A DNA stretch of 64,000 nt from an archaeon (lineage in GTDB: Archaea; Aenigmatarchaeota; Aenigmatarchaeia; GW2011-AR5). The stretch is from assembly GCA_028279825.1 (NCBI GenBank), contig JANQNA010000003.1, positions 94,518 through 158,517 on the forward strand. Reading direction: 5' to 3'. Position numbers and translations under genes: made by a program. Numbering within the stretch: position 1 is the first letter of the stretch; every line of letters begins with the position of its first letter. The notes beneath the pieces are model-generated. The model saw only the letters and a program-made list of their open reading frames with translations, did not search any database and was not told the DNA's origin. Below are positions 15,632 to 25,286 of this stretch, piece after piece.

Positions 15632-16195
15632 ATGGGATATGTTGAAATAGCACCAAAAACTGTAGATGGTGTAGGAGTCATCCCAGCATTTGTTTTAAAC
15701 ACTCATATTGATAATTTTTGTGCAAAGCCTGTAGATGTTTACAGAACAGCTCCAACACTTAGACAACTTCGTCATGCTTATGAAACAAGTCAAGAAATAG
15801 AAAGAAGTGTCCGAGGAAATCTAAAAAAAGGAGAATGGACAGCTACATTCTTGAGAGACGGAAAAGAAGTTGTGGAAAGACCCGAGAAGGTTCACTATGA
15901 TGAAAAAAGCGGTTTATGGATAGCCGAAGGCGGTGATGTTCACAGAGTTGACTTGCCACCGGAAGGCTGGGCTCTTGATTATGAACAAAGAGGTTTCCCA
16001 ACTAGAACAGGTACCAGAGAAGAAGCCGAGAAAGTCTTCGGTGAGGATGCATCATACTTTTGGGCCGGTTCAAACGGCTTACGAGCTGTAGGACGTGGCT
16101 TCTGCGACCTCGACAGCAGCCCGATCGGCGTGAGTGCGTACTGGTATCCTGATGATGGGCTTGACCACATTGGCTCTCGTTTGGTTATAGAATAG
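15632..16195 (+). CDS. Hypothetical protein
   Basis: The 187-residue protein has no signal peptide or membrane helix. It is rich in aromatic residues toward the end (SAYWYPDDGLDHIG). No family is recognised. The start is 2 bp after the preceding stop, which implies an operon. Confidence 0.5.
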   Translation: MGYVEIAPKTVDGVGVIPAFVLNTHIDNFCAKPVDVYRTAPTLRQLRHAYETSQEIERSVRGNLKKGEWTATFLRDGKEVVERPEKVHYDEKSGLWIAEGGDVHRVDLPPEGWALDYEQRGFPTRTGTREEAEKVFGEDASYFWAGSNGLRAVGRGFCDLDSSPIGVSAYWYPDDGLDHIGSRLVIE

Positions 16196-16225
16196 CTTTT
16201 TCTTCTTTCTGTGCAAATATAATAC

Positions 16226-16432
16226 ATGGAAACTTTGCACCAGACCATAAAATCGCTGGAAAGAGATCTTGCCAAGATCAAATTTTTGCATAGCCTAGGT
16301 AAGATAACCAACGATTCAGCCAGAGAACAAGTGAAAATACTGGAACGTCAGTTAATGACACACGTAGATAAACTGCCTCCATACGAACGCGAACAGTACA
16401 TGATCCGAAAGGAATTTGGCAAAGAGTTTTAG
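16226..16432 (+). CDS. Small helical protein
   Basis: The 68-residue, highly charged all-helical protein (LERDLAKIKFLHSL, AREQVKILERQL) looks like a helical hairpin. It sits directly before the 1610-residue membrane protein gene, with 17 bp between them, and may act with it. No known family. Confidence 0.5.
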   Translation: METLHQTIKSLERDLAKIKFLHSLGKITNDSAREQVKILERQLMTHVDKLPPYEREQYMIRKEFGKEF

Positions 16433-16449
16433 TTCTTTAAAAACTTTTT

Positions 16450-19400
16450 ATGGCGGCCACAGCCATAAGTTATTCAGAGAATCTAGGTAATCTAGGCAAA
16501 CTTATATATAGCGGTGTAAAAATGGCCGGAAGTGACATAGAGGAAAAAATAGGTGAACTAAAACGGGAAAAATTCAGACACCTGGTAATTGCAATGGCCG
16601 CCGAGCAGGTGTCAGTACAAGTAAAAATACAAACAACAGCCGCTGATATTGCCGGGACAATAAACACACTCGGTGGCAAACTGGGACCGAGATGGGTTAG
16701 TTTGCTGCTGACTGTCGCAAGTCATGGCGGAGAATACGTAAGTCAAAAGGCAGATGAAATACGTGAAAAAGAACTGAAAGAAGCAGAGAAAATCAACGAA
16801 GAAATCAAAAGATTAAGATCCGGTGAAGGAATGGTAGACGAACCTCAAGGAGAAACTCAAGAAGAGAAGATAGCAAGAGAAGCAAGAGAAGCAAGAGAGA
16901 AAAAAAGATCAGAATTAAAGAGAAGAAGACAGGAAGAAGTTAGACAGGCAATTAGAGATGAATTAGAAAAAGGCGGCGGAGGACGGCCTTTTTTTAGTAT
17001 GCCTGAATTTTCCAGAGCGCGACTAGGGCATCAGATATATTCGGAAGAAGCAGCACCCATGATTATAGTCGAGTCAGATCCGATAAGTGGTGTGTCAGTA
17101 TATGTTTCATCATTGGACTGGTTTCTAAGAGTAATAAAAGACACTGAGAGCATTTTCAATAAATACAAAAAACTAATAGAAAACATTGAAGGAAAGTCGG
17201 ATATAGACGACAAACTGAAGGCAACTAACGAACTAATTCAAGAAATGTCAGAAAAAGAAATGGAAAGGATAAGATTTTCAAACTCAGGATTTACGGAACC
17301 TAAAATAGGATTTGTTATGAGCGGGCTTAAACCCAAAACAATATATTTGGTTTCTGTTAAAATGACGCTAAGAACTACAAAAACAAGTGATAAAGGGAAC
17401 TCAGTGACTGTAGAATACCATTTCCAGAAGTGGTTTGACGGACCTACAAAGAGCGTAAGAGCCTTGATACCGACTCCGTCGACTCCAAGATTAATTGCAC
17501 AGTATAATGAATTTGAAGATCCTGATTACGTGCACACAAGAAGACCCACAGTAAGAAGTCCTTATCAAAGAGGTGCCCGCGGAAGTGGAGTCCTGGCAGG
17601 TACAAGATCAAATATTGTTGGTGCCATGCAGCTCAAACCGATAAGAAAAAGGATAGAAAGAGAAACCGAAGCAAAACAACCCAGAAATGACCCGTATCTC
17701 AATGCAATCATAAACAAGGGAAAAAGAATTCTTAACAAGTACGGACGTATCGAATATGAAGCCCTGTTTGACAGATTCAAAGACAAAAGCGGTCATGAAT
17801 GGCACGAACGAGAAAAGAAAATGGAAGAGAAAAAGAAAAATGTAGAAAAGCTTAAGGAGATCTGGGAGGAAAAATCGAAAAAATCTTCGACCAAACTTAA
17901 AGAAAGGGGAAAAAGTAAGGAAGATACAGAAAAAGCACAGATTCTCAGCAAAGAGGCAGATGATGCCAGAGATGCATATCTTGAGGAATTAAGGTCATTC
18001 GAAAATGTCAAGGAAGGTTTCTATAAGGGCTTTCGTCAGGAACTGGAAAAAGCATCTCTTGATTTAAGAAAAATACTGGTTGATAAATCAAAAGTAATTA
18101 CAACAAGACTTGTAAGAAGATACAAGATGCCTTTTGGCCGTGATACTAACCGTGAAAGAGAACTGACAGAGCGTTTGGTTGAAGAAGAACTCATGAACTA
18201 TGCTGAAACGCTCGCTGAACGTTTTGCTACGCGTGGAAATACTCTTGCATTCAAAATGCAAAGAGGCCTGGAGAACGTTTCACGGGGTGCGGAAACTTTC
18301 GGAAGCACGTGGAACAACTTTATCTATAACATCTTTGCAGTTATATTTGGTCCGTGGACATGGACGTCTCTGTTCGCAATACTACAGTTCTTCTTTATCC
18401 TGACATACATAGGACCTAACACAGTCTATCTGTGGATCTTCCCTATAATCGGCGCGGCATTCACTTTTATATTAAACTTCTCCGATACGTTTAAACCGTT
18501 GGACTGGCTAACGCATATGGCATCCGGTGCAATCATAGGATATAGCTCTCTATTATTATTGATAGCACTTGGTGCTCTGTCGTGGACATTCATGGATCCG
18601 TTCTGGTTCTGGATAATCTGGGGTATAATAGGATTATTAGGAATATTCCAGTTCTACCAGACAGGAGGCTGGAGGGTTGTGTTACAGGGTGGAGTTGTTA
18701 TTCTTCTCTTTGCTTACCTGGCTCTAGGTCCATACAGCGCTTATTACCAGCAGGCACTAGATCAAGTGTCTGCACCGGTAGAGATTGCCTATCGTGCTGT
18801 ATCCACGGCATTAGAGGACGTCTGGTTGTTGGCAACAAATCCTACTGAATGGTATGCAAAACAGCAGCTGGTGAACGTAAGGACGGAAAAAGCCATTGAC
18901 TTCCCCAAGGGAGTAGAGGTTACGCTGCTTGACGCTCTGCCGCCCAGTGTGCCCGCCGGGCAGGAGTTCGCTGTAACGGCTGTCATAAAGAACGAAGGTA
19001 GCCTGGAGGCAGCGGCAACCGGTATTAAGGTATCCGCAGCCTGCAACCAGTGGTGTACAAGACCGCCTGAACCTGAAATTACCCAGCCAACTTATTCGCT
19101 CTGCCGCAATGAAGACATGTTTTCAAGGGACGAGCTTTACTGTGCAGAAAGTTGTGCAGAAGGAGACAGGGCAGAATCAACAAACATGATAGCTGAGAAT
19201 TGCGTTGGTGCATGCAGAAACAGCGCACCGAATACCATAACAAGATCAAGCAACTGTCTGACAAAGGATATTGACGAGTTTCTAAAAATATACGAAGTTG
19301 TGCCTAGATTGGAAAGAGGTGAATCAAAGACAGTTACGCTTAGAGGCTTCAGGGCAAATGGTGAAACTGGACGATTGGGAGAAACAAGAATAGCAACAGT

Positions 19401-21282
19401 TCTGTTTAACCTGAGCTATACATACAAGACAAGTTCATCACTTTTGACTTCTGTAATAGGAAACAATGAAATGGAAAGGAGGATACAGAACAATGAGAAC
19501 ATTTTCAAGAATGTTCTGGCATATACAAAATCAAGCCCTGCAAGATTGTCACTTAACGTCGGGCCTCAGCCACTGGCAGCCGGAAGCGACGGCCTGCTTC
19601 TGGTTTCCATATCTAATTCACGTGATGACGGATCTGTGAAGCTGTCGGCAGGAACGGTCATAATAATAAACATGTCAAAGGTTGTCGGAACCAATCTTCA
19701 CTGTGACGGCGGAGTGACCGTATCAAAACCAACTGACGAGTATGATGTTGTAAGATATACAGTACCGCAGGACGTTATTGTCCTGCCTTATGAATACCAG
19801 TCAATATTTGCGTTCATATGTAACTTCGACATAACCAGAACATCCGGAATAAGAACGGGACTGGTGACGGCTGAAATTCCCGAATACACGTTTGTTTTAG
19901 CAAAGGAAAAGGACATTCCTGTAACACCTCCGATAGGAATAACTTATGATCCTTACGAAAAAGAATGCAATACATGCGGCGACGGTGCCACGACGATAGG
20001 AGAACTGTTCAGTTTGTGTACAAGACAGAAGTGTCATGATTTGTCAACAGACAAGGGTAAATGTTGGTACCAGGAATACGACGGCAGTTTAGGTTTTGGT
20101 GAACTGACTGAATACGCTTCATCCTCATTTAGTGATATATGTCATTCATGCGGCACGAAGCCGTCCTGTGACAAATTTGTGCACCCAACACAATGTGAGG
20201 GAGAAGACGAGGCGTGTGGCTTGAACTGTTACTGGGACTGGGAAGATAGAAGAGCTTCAACACTAGAGGTAGGCGCAAACTTCCAGGGAAGCCACCTTGA
20301 TGCAAGCGACGGTGTATGCAAAGAAAAAGAGGCAGTAAAGCTCGGAGATTGTTCCAATGTCAATACAGACGAATACAACACTTACAGAAGTGCCATAGCA
20401 AGATCTATAGAATTTCATGGATTAAGAACTTATGTTGAAAATCCGGAGGCATTGGTAGCTGCAATAATATCGCAGGAATCAGCTTGGAGAGCAGATGTGA
20501 CAGGTGACGGCGGCAGATCAAAAGGCCTGATGCAGATATACATCAGCAAACATCCTGAATGCGACGCGGAAACAATAATGGACCCTGAGGCAAACATAGA
20601 CTGCGGTGTGAAAATACTTTCAGACATAGCCAGAACAAAAAACATAAACACACCAAGAGTCTACCAGTGTAAAGGTGTTAGTTACAGCGGAACAGATGCT
20701 ATACTGAGATGGTACAACGGCTGGCCTTCAGACTGCTCCGGTACTCCTGACTACGTGCCAGAAGTAAAGCAGCGCTACAGCAACTGGATAGCCTGCTTTG
20801 AAACACAGGAAACATGTACAAGGTGCCAGCAAAAGGAACAATACTGGTGCACAACGGAAACACCAAGTGAAAAAGAAGGTATTTGCCAGGCTGAATTACC
20901 ATGCAGCAACAGCATTTATCTTAACTATGTACTGTCATGCCCGGGCAATGCACAGACACAGCCTACAACATGCTCAGCATGTATTACTTCCAACCAGGTT
21001 TGGTGTTCTACCGAAGTACCTCATGAAACAAACGGCCTTTGCCAGCCATCACAACCATGCGGCTCTGCATATCCTAAGTATGTTGAAATATGTCCGGAAT
21101 CTCATTACACAATTTCATGTACAAGCTGTACCCAAAGAGGCCAGTTCTGGTGTTCATCCGCTCCGCCCAGCGAAACAAGCGGTTCCTGCCAGACTTCAGC
21201 ATCTTGCGAACCTGCAAATCCGCATCCAGTACAGGACTACAGGAACTGTCCGGCTTACACAGACCCAATACCTTTTGCCTAG
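16450..21282 (+). CDS. Giant membrane protein with lytic transglycosylase (SLT) domain and Cys-rich repeats
   Basis: The 1610-residue protein has about 620 residues of charged, partly coiled-coil sequence, then 5-6 transmembrane helices at about 625-765, then an exported part with many cysteines. Residues about 1300-1425 form an SLT goose-lysozyme-like domain: ISQESAW carries the catalytic Glu1343, followed by SKGLMQI. The last 150 residues contain three Cys-rich repeats of the type C-x2-C...WC...C...C. SLT domains cleave murein glycan. The target here is unknown; host or neighbour walls are possible. Confidence 0.82.
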   Translation: MAATAISYSENLGNLGKLIYSGVKMAGSDIEEKIGELKREKFRHLVIAMAAEQVSVQVKIQTTAADIAGTINTLGGKLGPRWVSLLLTVASHGGEYVSQKADEIREKELKEAEKINEEIKRLRSGEGMVDEPQGETQEEKIAREAREAREKKRSELKRRRQEEVRQAIRDELEKGGGGRPFFSMPEFSRARLGHQIYSEEAAPMIIVESDPISGVSVYVSSLDWFLRVIKDTESIFNKYKKLIENIEGKSDIDDKLKATNELIQEMSEKEMERIRFSNSGFTEPKIGFVMSGLKPKTIYLVSVKMTLRTTKTSDKGNSVTVEYHFQKWFDGPTKSVRALIPTPSTPRLIAQYNEFEDPDYVHTRRPTVRSPYQRGARGSGVLAGTRSNIVGAMQLKPIRKRIERETEAKQPRNDPYLNAIINKGKRILNKYGRIEYEALFDRFKDKSGHEWHEREKKMEEKKKNVEKLKEIWEEKSKKSSTKLKERGKSKEDTEKAQILSKEADDARDAYLEELRSFENVKEGFYKGFRQELEKASLDLRKILVDKSKVITTRLVRRYKMPFGRDTNRERELTERLVEEELMNYAETLAERFATRGNTLAFKMQRGLENVSRGAETFGSTWNNFIYNIFAVIFGPWTWTSLFAILQFFFILTYIGPNTVYLWIFPIIGAAFTFILNFSDTFKPLDWLTHMASGAIIGYSSLLLLIALGALSWTFMDPFWFWIIWGIIGLLGIFQFYQTGGWRVVLQGGVVILLFAYLALGPYSAYYQQALDQVSAPVEIAYRAVSTALEDVWLLATNPTEWYAKQQLVNVRTEKAIDFPKGVEVTLLDALPPSVPAGQEFAVTAVIKNEGSLEAAATGIKVSAACNQWCTRPPEPEITQPTYSLCRNEDMFSRDELYCAESCAEGDRAESTNMIAENCVGACRNSAPNTITRSSNCLTKDIDEFLKIYEVVPRLERGESKTVTLRGFRANGETGRLGETRIATVLFNLSYTYKTSSSLLTSVIGNNEMERRIQNNENIFKNVLAYTKSSPARLSLNVGPQPLAAGSDGLLLVSISNSRDDGSVKLSAGTVIIINMSKVVGTNLHCDGGVTVSKPTDEYDVVRYTVPQDVIVLPYEYQSIFAFICNFDITRTSGIRTGLVTAEIPEYTFVLAKEKDIPVTPPIGITYDPYEKECNTCGDGATTIGELFSLCTRQKCHDLSTDKGKCWYQEYDGSLGFGELTEYASSSFSDICHSCGTKPSCDKFVHPTQCEGEDEACGLNCYWDWEDRRASTLEVGANFQGSHLDASDGVCKEKEAVKLGDCSNVNTDEYNTYRSAIARSIEFHGLRTYVENPEALVAAIISQESAWRADVTGDGGRSKGLMQIYISKHPECDAETIMDPEANIDCGVKILSDIARTKNINTPRVYQCKGVSYSGTDAILRWYNGWPSDCSGTPDYVPEVKQRYSNWIACFETQETCTRCQQKEQYWCTTETPSEKEGICQAELPCSNSIYLNYVLSCPGNAQTQPTTCSACITSNQVWCSTEVPHETNGLCQPSQPCGSAYPKYVEICPESHYTISCTSCTQRGQFWCSSAPPSETSGSCQTSASCEPANPHPVQDYRNCPAYTDPIPFA

Positions 21283-22079
21283 ACTCCCATTATAAGTCTC
21301 AAGAAATTACGTAGTCCCGGAGCCAGACCAAGTATAATTATAATGAATTTTATGAACATACGTTCTTCTTTTTTATTTACTTCTTTGTCCAGAACATGTA
21401 ACACTATAGCAATTACTACAAATTTCAGCACAAACATGACAGCCGGACCAAACAAACCTATCAAAAAGGAAGGTAACACATGCTGCTCAAAATACGGGAA
21501 ATAGCTGATCGCAACAAATGTTGTCGTCGCGTCAAACATGTGAACATCAAGGATTGCAGTATTTTCCCACGTGAAGAATTTTTCTAGCTTTTTGATTCTA
21601 TCGGAAAACTTCTTTACGAATATTAGCAGAATTGTCCAGAATATCGTAAGAACAACCATGACCGTTAAGGCCAGCTGATTCACAACAGTCACCTGTGTTA
21701 GGAATATCAGAACTAAAGCAATACCGATTATAAACCATATTTTATGATAAGCTAACTTTACATATCTCTCGGCAAGTTTCGAACCGGCCAATGCTACAAA
21801 CGCCACAGCAAAGACAGCAAAATAGATCAGCGGTGTTTTAAAGAGAAGGCTGCTGAGTATTTGGGCATCCTCCAGCGCCCTTAGCGCGCCGCCAAGAATT
21901 ATGAACGGAAAAACACCAAATACGAATTTGTCATCTATCTTTATCTTCAGGTATCTTAGAAGTTTCAGCGTAGCAAAGGCTGCCAATATGAGTATCAGTG
22001 CATAAGCAACAGTATTGTAAATATTGTATCCCGTACCCTGTACCAACGGATCTATAAAGTATTGTTCTACGAACCCCAC
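21279..22079 (-). CDS. DUF63 family membrane protein
   Basis: The 266-residue protein has about eight transmembrane helices. Family hallmarks are GGALRALEDA near residue 64, the acidic/histidine segment HMFDATTTFVAI, and the start FVEQYFIDP. DUF63 is a widespread archaeal family without established function. It overlaps the giant protein gene by 4 bp at the 3' end (convergent). Confidence 0.9.
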   Translation of the reverse strand: MGFVEQYFIDPLVQGTGYNIYNTVAYALILILAAFATLKLLRYLKIKIDDKFVFGVFPFIILGGALRALEDAQILSSLLFKTPLIYFAVFAVAFVALAGSKLAERYVKLAYHKIWFIIGIALVLIFLTQVTVVNQLALTVMVVLTIFWTILLIFVKKFSDRIKKLEKFFTWENTAILDVHMFDATTTFVAISYFPYFEQHVLPSFLIGLFGPAVMFVLKFVVIAIVLHVLDKEVNKKEERMFIKFIIIILGLAPGLRNFLRLIMGV

Positions 22080-22114
22080 AAATGTTTAATACTAGGGAAG
22101 TTTATAAACTAATT

Positions 22115-23314
22115 ATGAGAGCATTAATACTTGTGTTACTTGTTGTTATGGCCAGCGGCTGTACTTTGCCCGGGTTTCCCAACGTTTTTGGAAGTGATGC
22201 TGTAAATGTGCAGCAAAAAGTTGTGGAAAACGGCGTAAAAGACGTTATTGTTGTCAAGGACATCCAGACAATACCAACTTCACCATTATTGCCAAGTCAA
22301 CAGTTATTACTTTCTTTCATAATTGAAAACCGGGATGCCCTTAAATCAAGCATTGTGAGCGTTGACTTGTTTGACGCACCCACGATGAGGGATGCCACAG
22401 GTGGAAGTCTATGCAATCTTTACACGCAGGATTCAATTGATTACAGCTGTGGTGAAGGCCAGACATGCACAAGACCGGAATCATGCAACGGTATAATTTC
22501 CGGGATAAGGTGCTCCACGGATGCTGGGTATTACTGCTGCTTTTTGGGCCTTGGGCATGCACCTCTGGAAAGTGTAGGTTTGTGCAGGCCTGATCAGTGC
22601 GGCACGGAAGGCTGTATAATCCTGCCGGGTGAAGAAAAACCAGTTACATTTGTTATGAGAACACCTACGGAGAGCGATATAACCGGCATAAGAACAGAGA
22701 CAAAAATTAGTTTCAAGACAAGCTACAAGTTCAACACTTCTTTGAATTATCTTGTTCCTGCCGTCAACATGGACGAAGTTATAAGCAGGCAGAGGAGCGG
22801 TGATAAAACAGATATAGCAATAACAAAGGCCCATGGTTCCGGACCGGTCCAGATAGACATGGAACTTCAGGGGGCACCTTACATCATTTCCGGGTTGGAC
22901 GTATCAGACCCTTACGCTACAGACTACACCCATACTAACCCCGAGTCAGTCTTAATATTCAAGATAAGGAATGTCGGCGCCGGTAATCTTGTGAACTCTG
23001 AGATACAGCCGGGTGGCATGAGAATTGAATTTCCTCAGGAATTCAAGTTAGTAGAAACAAACGGAGTTGTCAATGAAAAATTCACCTGTTATGGCAATAA
23101 CGTTTGCGTAAACACGCGCACTGTCAACGGCCAGGAACTGGGAGCAATTCCTCTTTACAAGGATGAATCAAGATCTTCGATAAGATTTGCTGTTAAGCTA
23201 CAACAACCTCTCTTGCAGCCGTTCCAGACTTATCCGGTGAAAGCAACAGTCAACTATTGGTATGAGCTACGGAATTCAAAAGATGTTACAATAAACCCGT
23301 TCCAGAATGTGTGA
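22115..23314 (+). CDS. Lipoprotein with Cys-rich insert (first of four related)
   Basis: The signal peptide ends in the lipobox VMASGC, so the mature protein should be lipid-anchored. ATG 22115 is chosen over 22082 because the extra 11 residues would precede the signal peptide. It contains a Cys-rich stretch around residues 95-165 and beta-rich CARDB-like flanks with IENRD and IRNVGAG phrases. It heads a tandem of four lipoprotein genes on the plus strand. Confidence 0.75.
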   Translation: MRALILVLLVVMASGCTLPGFPNVFGSDAVNVQQKVVENGVKDVIVVKDIQTIPTSPLLPSQQLLLSFIIENRDALKSSIVSVDLFDAPTMRDATGGSLCNLYTQDSIDYSCGEGQTCTRPESCNGIISGIRCSTDAGYYCCFLGLGHAPLESVGLCRPDQCGTEGCIILPGEEKPVTFVMRTPTESDITGIRTETKISFKTSYKFNTSLNYLVPAVNMDEVISRQRSGDKTDIAITKAHGSGPVQIDMELQGAPYIISGLDVSDPYATDYTHTNPESVLIFKIRNVGAGNLVNSEIQPGGMRIEFPQEFKLVETNGVVNEKFTCYGNNVCVNTRTVNGQELGAIPLYKDESRSSIRFAVKLQQPLLQPFQTYPVKATVNYWYELRNSKDVTINPFQNV

Positions 23315-23318
23315 TCCT

Positions 23319-24140
23319 ATGAAAGCATTACTCCTGGTATCTTTGATAATTCTAGTTAGCGGATGTACGTCCGTGGCTACTGAAGGTTTATCAGTAACTC
23401 TGCAGGCAAACCCGTCAAGAATATTCTCCGAGAGTTTTTCTACATTGCACATAGATCTGGATAATCATGATTCCAAAATGCTCAGTAACGTTGTTGTGAG
23501 TGCATTTGACACAGGCATATTGAAAGCGTACAATGTTGACAATTATGGTAACGTTGTCTATGAAATCTGTTCAGTGGACGTCGGGAATATAGTACCTTAT
23601 GAATTCAGAACAGTTTCCTGCCTGCTGCACGCACCTGCTCTGGAAGAATCAGTGCAGACGGAAGTAAACACGCGCGTCAATTTCAACTCTTTCCTGGAAA
23701 CAAACCAGTTATTCGAGATAATAACGGAAAACGAATATCAGAGAAGAGTGGCTCTGGGAAACTATGAACAGAAATCGAGAAGCTACACACACAGGGACAG
23801 CAATGTAATGGTAGAAATTGACTTCAACGAGCCCCTGCCATTGATAATGACGCCGGGAAAGAAGTACTTTGTGTATTTCCAGATAACAAACGTGGGACCT
23901 GGAATTGTTGGTGATATAGCACCGGGCCAGTTTTTGATACACACGGCCGGTGATATACTGAGATGCCCTACCGAAGTCATTTTGACTCTCAACGGGCGCG
24001 AATTTCCCCGTGTAGCATGCGAGATTGTCCTGGACAGGGATTACCTTCAGGGTAAAGAATTTGTTGTTTCAGACATAGGAACCTCACTTGCATACAATTA
24101 TGAGCTGAGAAATGCGCTCAAAATAGACGTTCTTAAGTAA
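23319..24140 (+). CDS. Lipoprotein, CARDB-like (second of four)
   Basis: The lipobox is LVSGC at the end of a short signal peptide starting at ATG 23319; the upstream ATG at 23307 is inside the previous gene. The mature 255 residues are beta-rich, with the recurring ITNVGPG phrase. It begins 4 bp after the previous stop and is likely co-transcribed. No catalytic features. Confidence 0.75.
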   Translation: MKALLLVSLIILVSGCTSVATEGLSVTLQANPSRIFSESFSTLHIDLDNHDSKMLSNVVVSAFDTGILKAYNVDNYGNVVYEICSVDVGNIVPYEFRTVSCLLHAPALEESVQTEVNTRVNFNSFLETNQLFEIITENEYQRRVALGNYEQKSRSYTHRDSNVMVEIDFNEPLPLIMTPGKKYFVYFQITNVGPGIVGDIAPGQFLIHTAGDILRCPTEVILTLNGREFPRVACEIVLDRDYLQGKEFVVSDIGTSLAYNYELRNALKIDVLK

Positions 24141-24209
24141 TTTTTTAAGTTTGTTCAATTACAAAACTTATTTAAGCCACCAGAGGGTAATAATAAAAAA
24201 GATGGTTAT

Positions 24210-25178
24210 ATGAAAAAGGCAATAATACTTCTACTATTGGTTGTACTCGTTGCGGGTTGTACAAGTATGAGGCCGGTTAACACCAGTACAAGTCGTGGTG
24301 TTACAGTTACAACATTCTTTGCAACACCTATACAGTCAGATACAGGCGACCTTGTTCTTTTTGACGTTGAAGTGGAGAACATTGGGGGCACAACCGCCAG
24401 GAATGTCCAGGTAGATCTTTATGGAGTAGAAGGCCAGTGGAGAGACAGGCTTGGCAATCTGCTTGACTCAACACTTACTCAGTGGGGAACAACAACACTT
24501 AAACCGCCACGCCCTGACAGAAACATCCCGGGCCAGATAAGGGCAACGCAGTGGGAGATAATGACCCCTGACATTCCACAGGGACTTTCAATAAACCACC
24601 CGATAGAGGCAAGAGTATCTTATGATTACAACACAAGCGGTCACTTAATGGTCAAGCTTGTGTCAGAAGATGAATTCAGAAGAAAGCAGGTTCTTGGCGA
24701 GACAATAGACACTCCGTTTGAGATAGTGAACAGCGCAGGACCTCTTCACATGAGTATTCCTGAGAGATACAAAACACCAATAATCATAGACACGCAGAGC
24801 GGTGATTCCGTAGAGACATATCCGTTCAGAATCCAGATTGACAACGTAGGTGATGGTTATCCTATAACGCCTGAAGACGATGGAAGGATAAGAGGAGCCG
24901 GTGGTAGATTACAGGGTACAATAGACCTGTATGGTCCTGGCGTCCAGTTTGATGAATGTCTGGGCATAAGCGGTGGAACGCACATAGATCTGGATGACGC
25001 TAATATTCTTGTAAGACTTCGCGAAATAGGACAGGGAAGCGTCCCGATTGCATGTAACATCAAGATTGACAAGAGCATCTGGGGAACAAGACCTGTTGAT
25101 TCGTTGCAGCTGATCTTCAACATAAGATACAGATACTATGTTGATGAAGTAGCAAACGTACTGGTAATAGGCCAGTAA
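24210..25178 (+). CDS. Lipoprotein, CARDB-like (third of four)
   Basis: The lipobox is LVAGC. The mature part has the phrase EVENIGGTTARNVQVDLYGVE and, near the C-terminus, FNIRYRYYVDE, both closely matched in the fourth gene. A TATA-like TTATTTAAG lies about 35 bp upstream, so this copy has its own promoter. It is a probable structural or binding protein of the outer surface. Confidence 0.8.
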   Translation: MKKAIILLLLVVLVAGCTSMRPVNTSTSRGVTVTTFFATPIQSDTGDLVLFDVEVENIGGTTARNVQVDLYGVEGQWRDRLGNLLDSTLTQWGTTTLKPPRPDRNIPGQIRATQWEIMTPDIPQGLSINHPIEARVSYDYNTSGHLMVKLVSEDEFRRKQVLGETIDTPFEIVNSAGPLHMSIPERYKTPIIIDTQSGDSVETYPFRIQIDNVGDGYPITPEDDGRIRGAGGRLQGTIDLYGPGVQFDECLGISGGTHIDLDDANILVRLREIGQGSVPIACNIKIDKSIWGTRPVDSLQLIFNIRYRYYVDEVANVLVIGQ

Positions 25179-25182
25179 AGTC

Positions 25183-25259
25183 AAGATATAGTGAAACCAT
25201 AGGTTTCACATATAGTTCCCAAGATAGATCCAAATTATTTCCTTGGAGAACTATATCTT
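25183..25259 (+). other. Three-way-junction-like hairpin cluster between lipoprotein genes
   Basis: An outer helix AAGATATA/TATATCTT (25183-25190 with 25252-25259) encloses hairpin GTGAAACC-ATA-GGTTTCAC (25191-25209) and a long hairpin pairing 25215-25223 with 25242-25251. The segment ATATAGTTC (25210-25218) can alternatively pair with GAACTATAT (25248-25256), so two folds compete. It may be a terminator/attenuator, an RNA or a DNA site; the TATA-like TTTAAAATA of the next gene directly follows. Confidence 0.5.
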
Positions 25260-25286
25260 TAAAATAGAGTAAACGTATGTATATTC

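Noticed and set aside
20798-21295. 165-codon frame inside the Cys-rich end of the giant protein
   Set aside because: It is a +1 shadow; codon pattern and repeated cysteines belong to the main frame.
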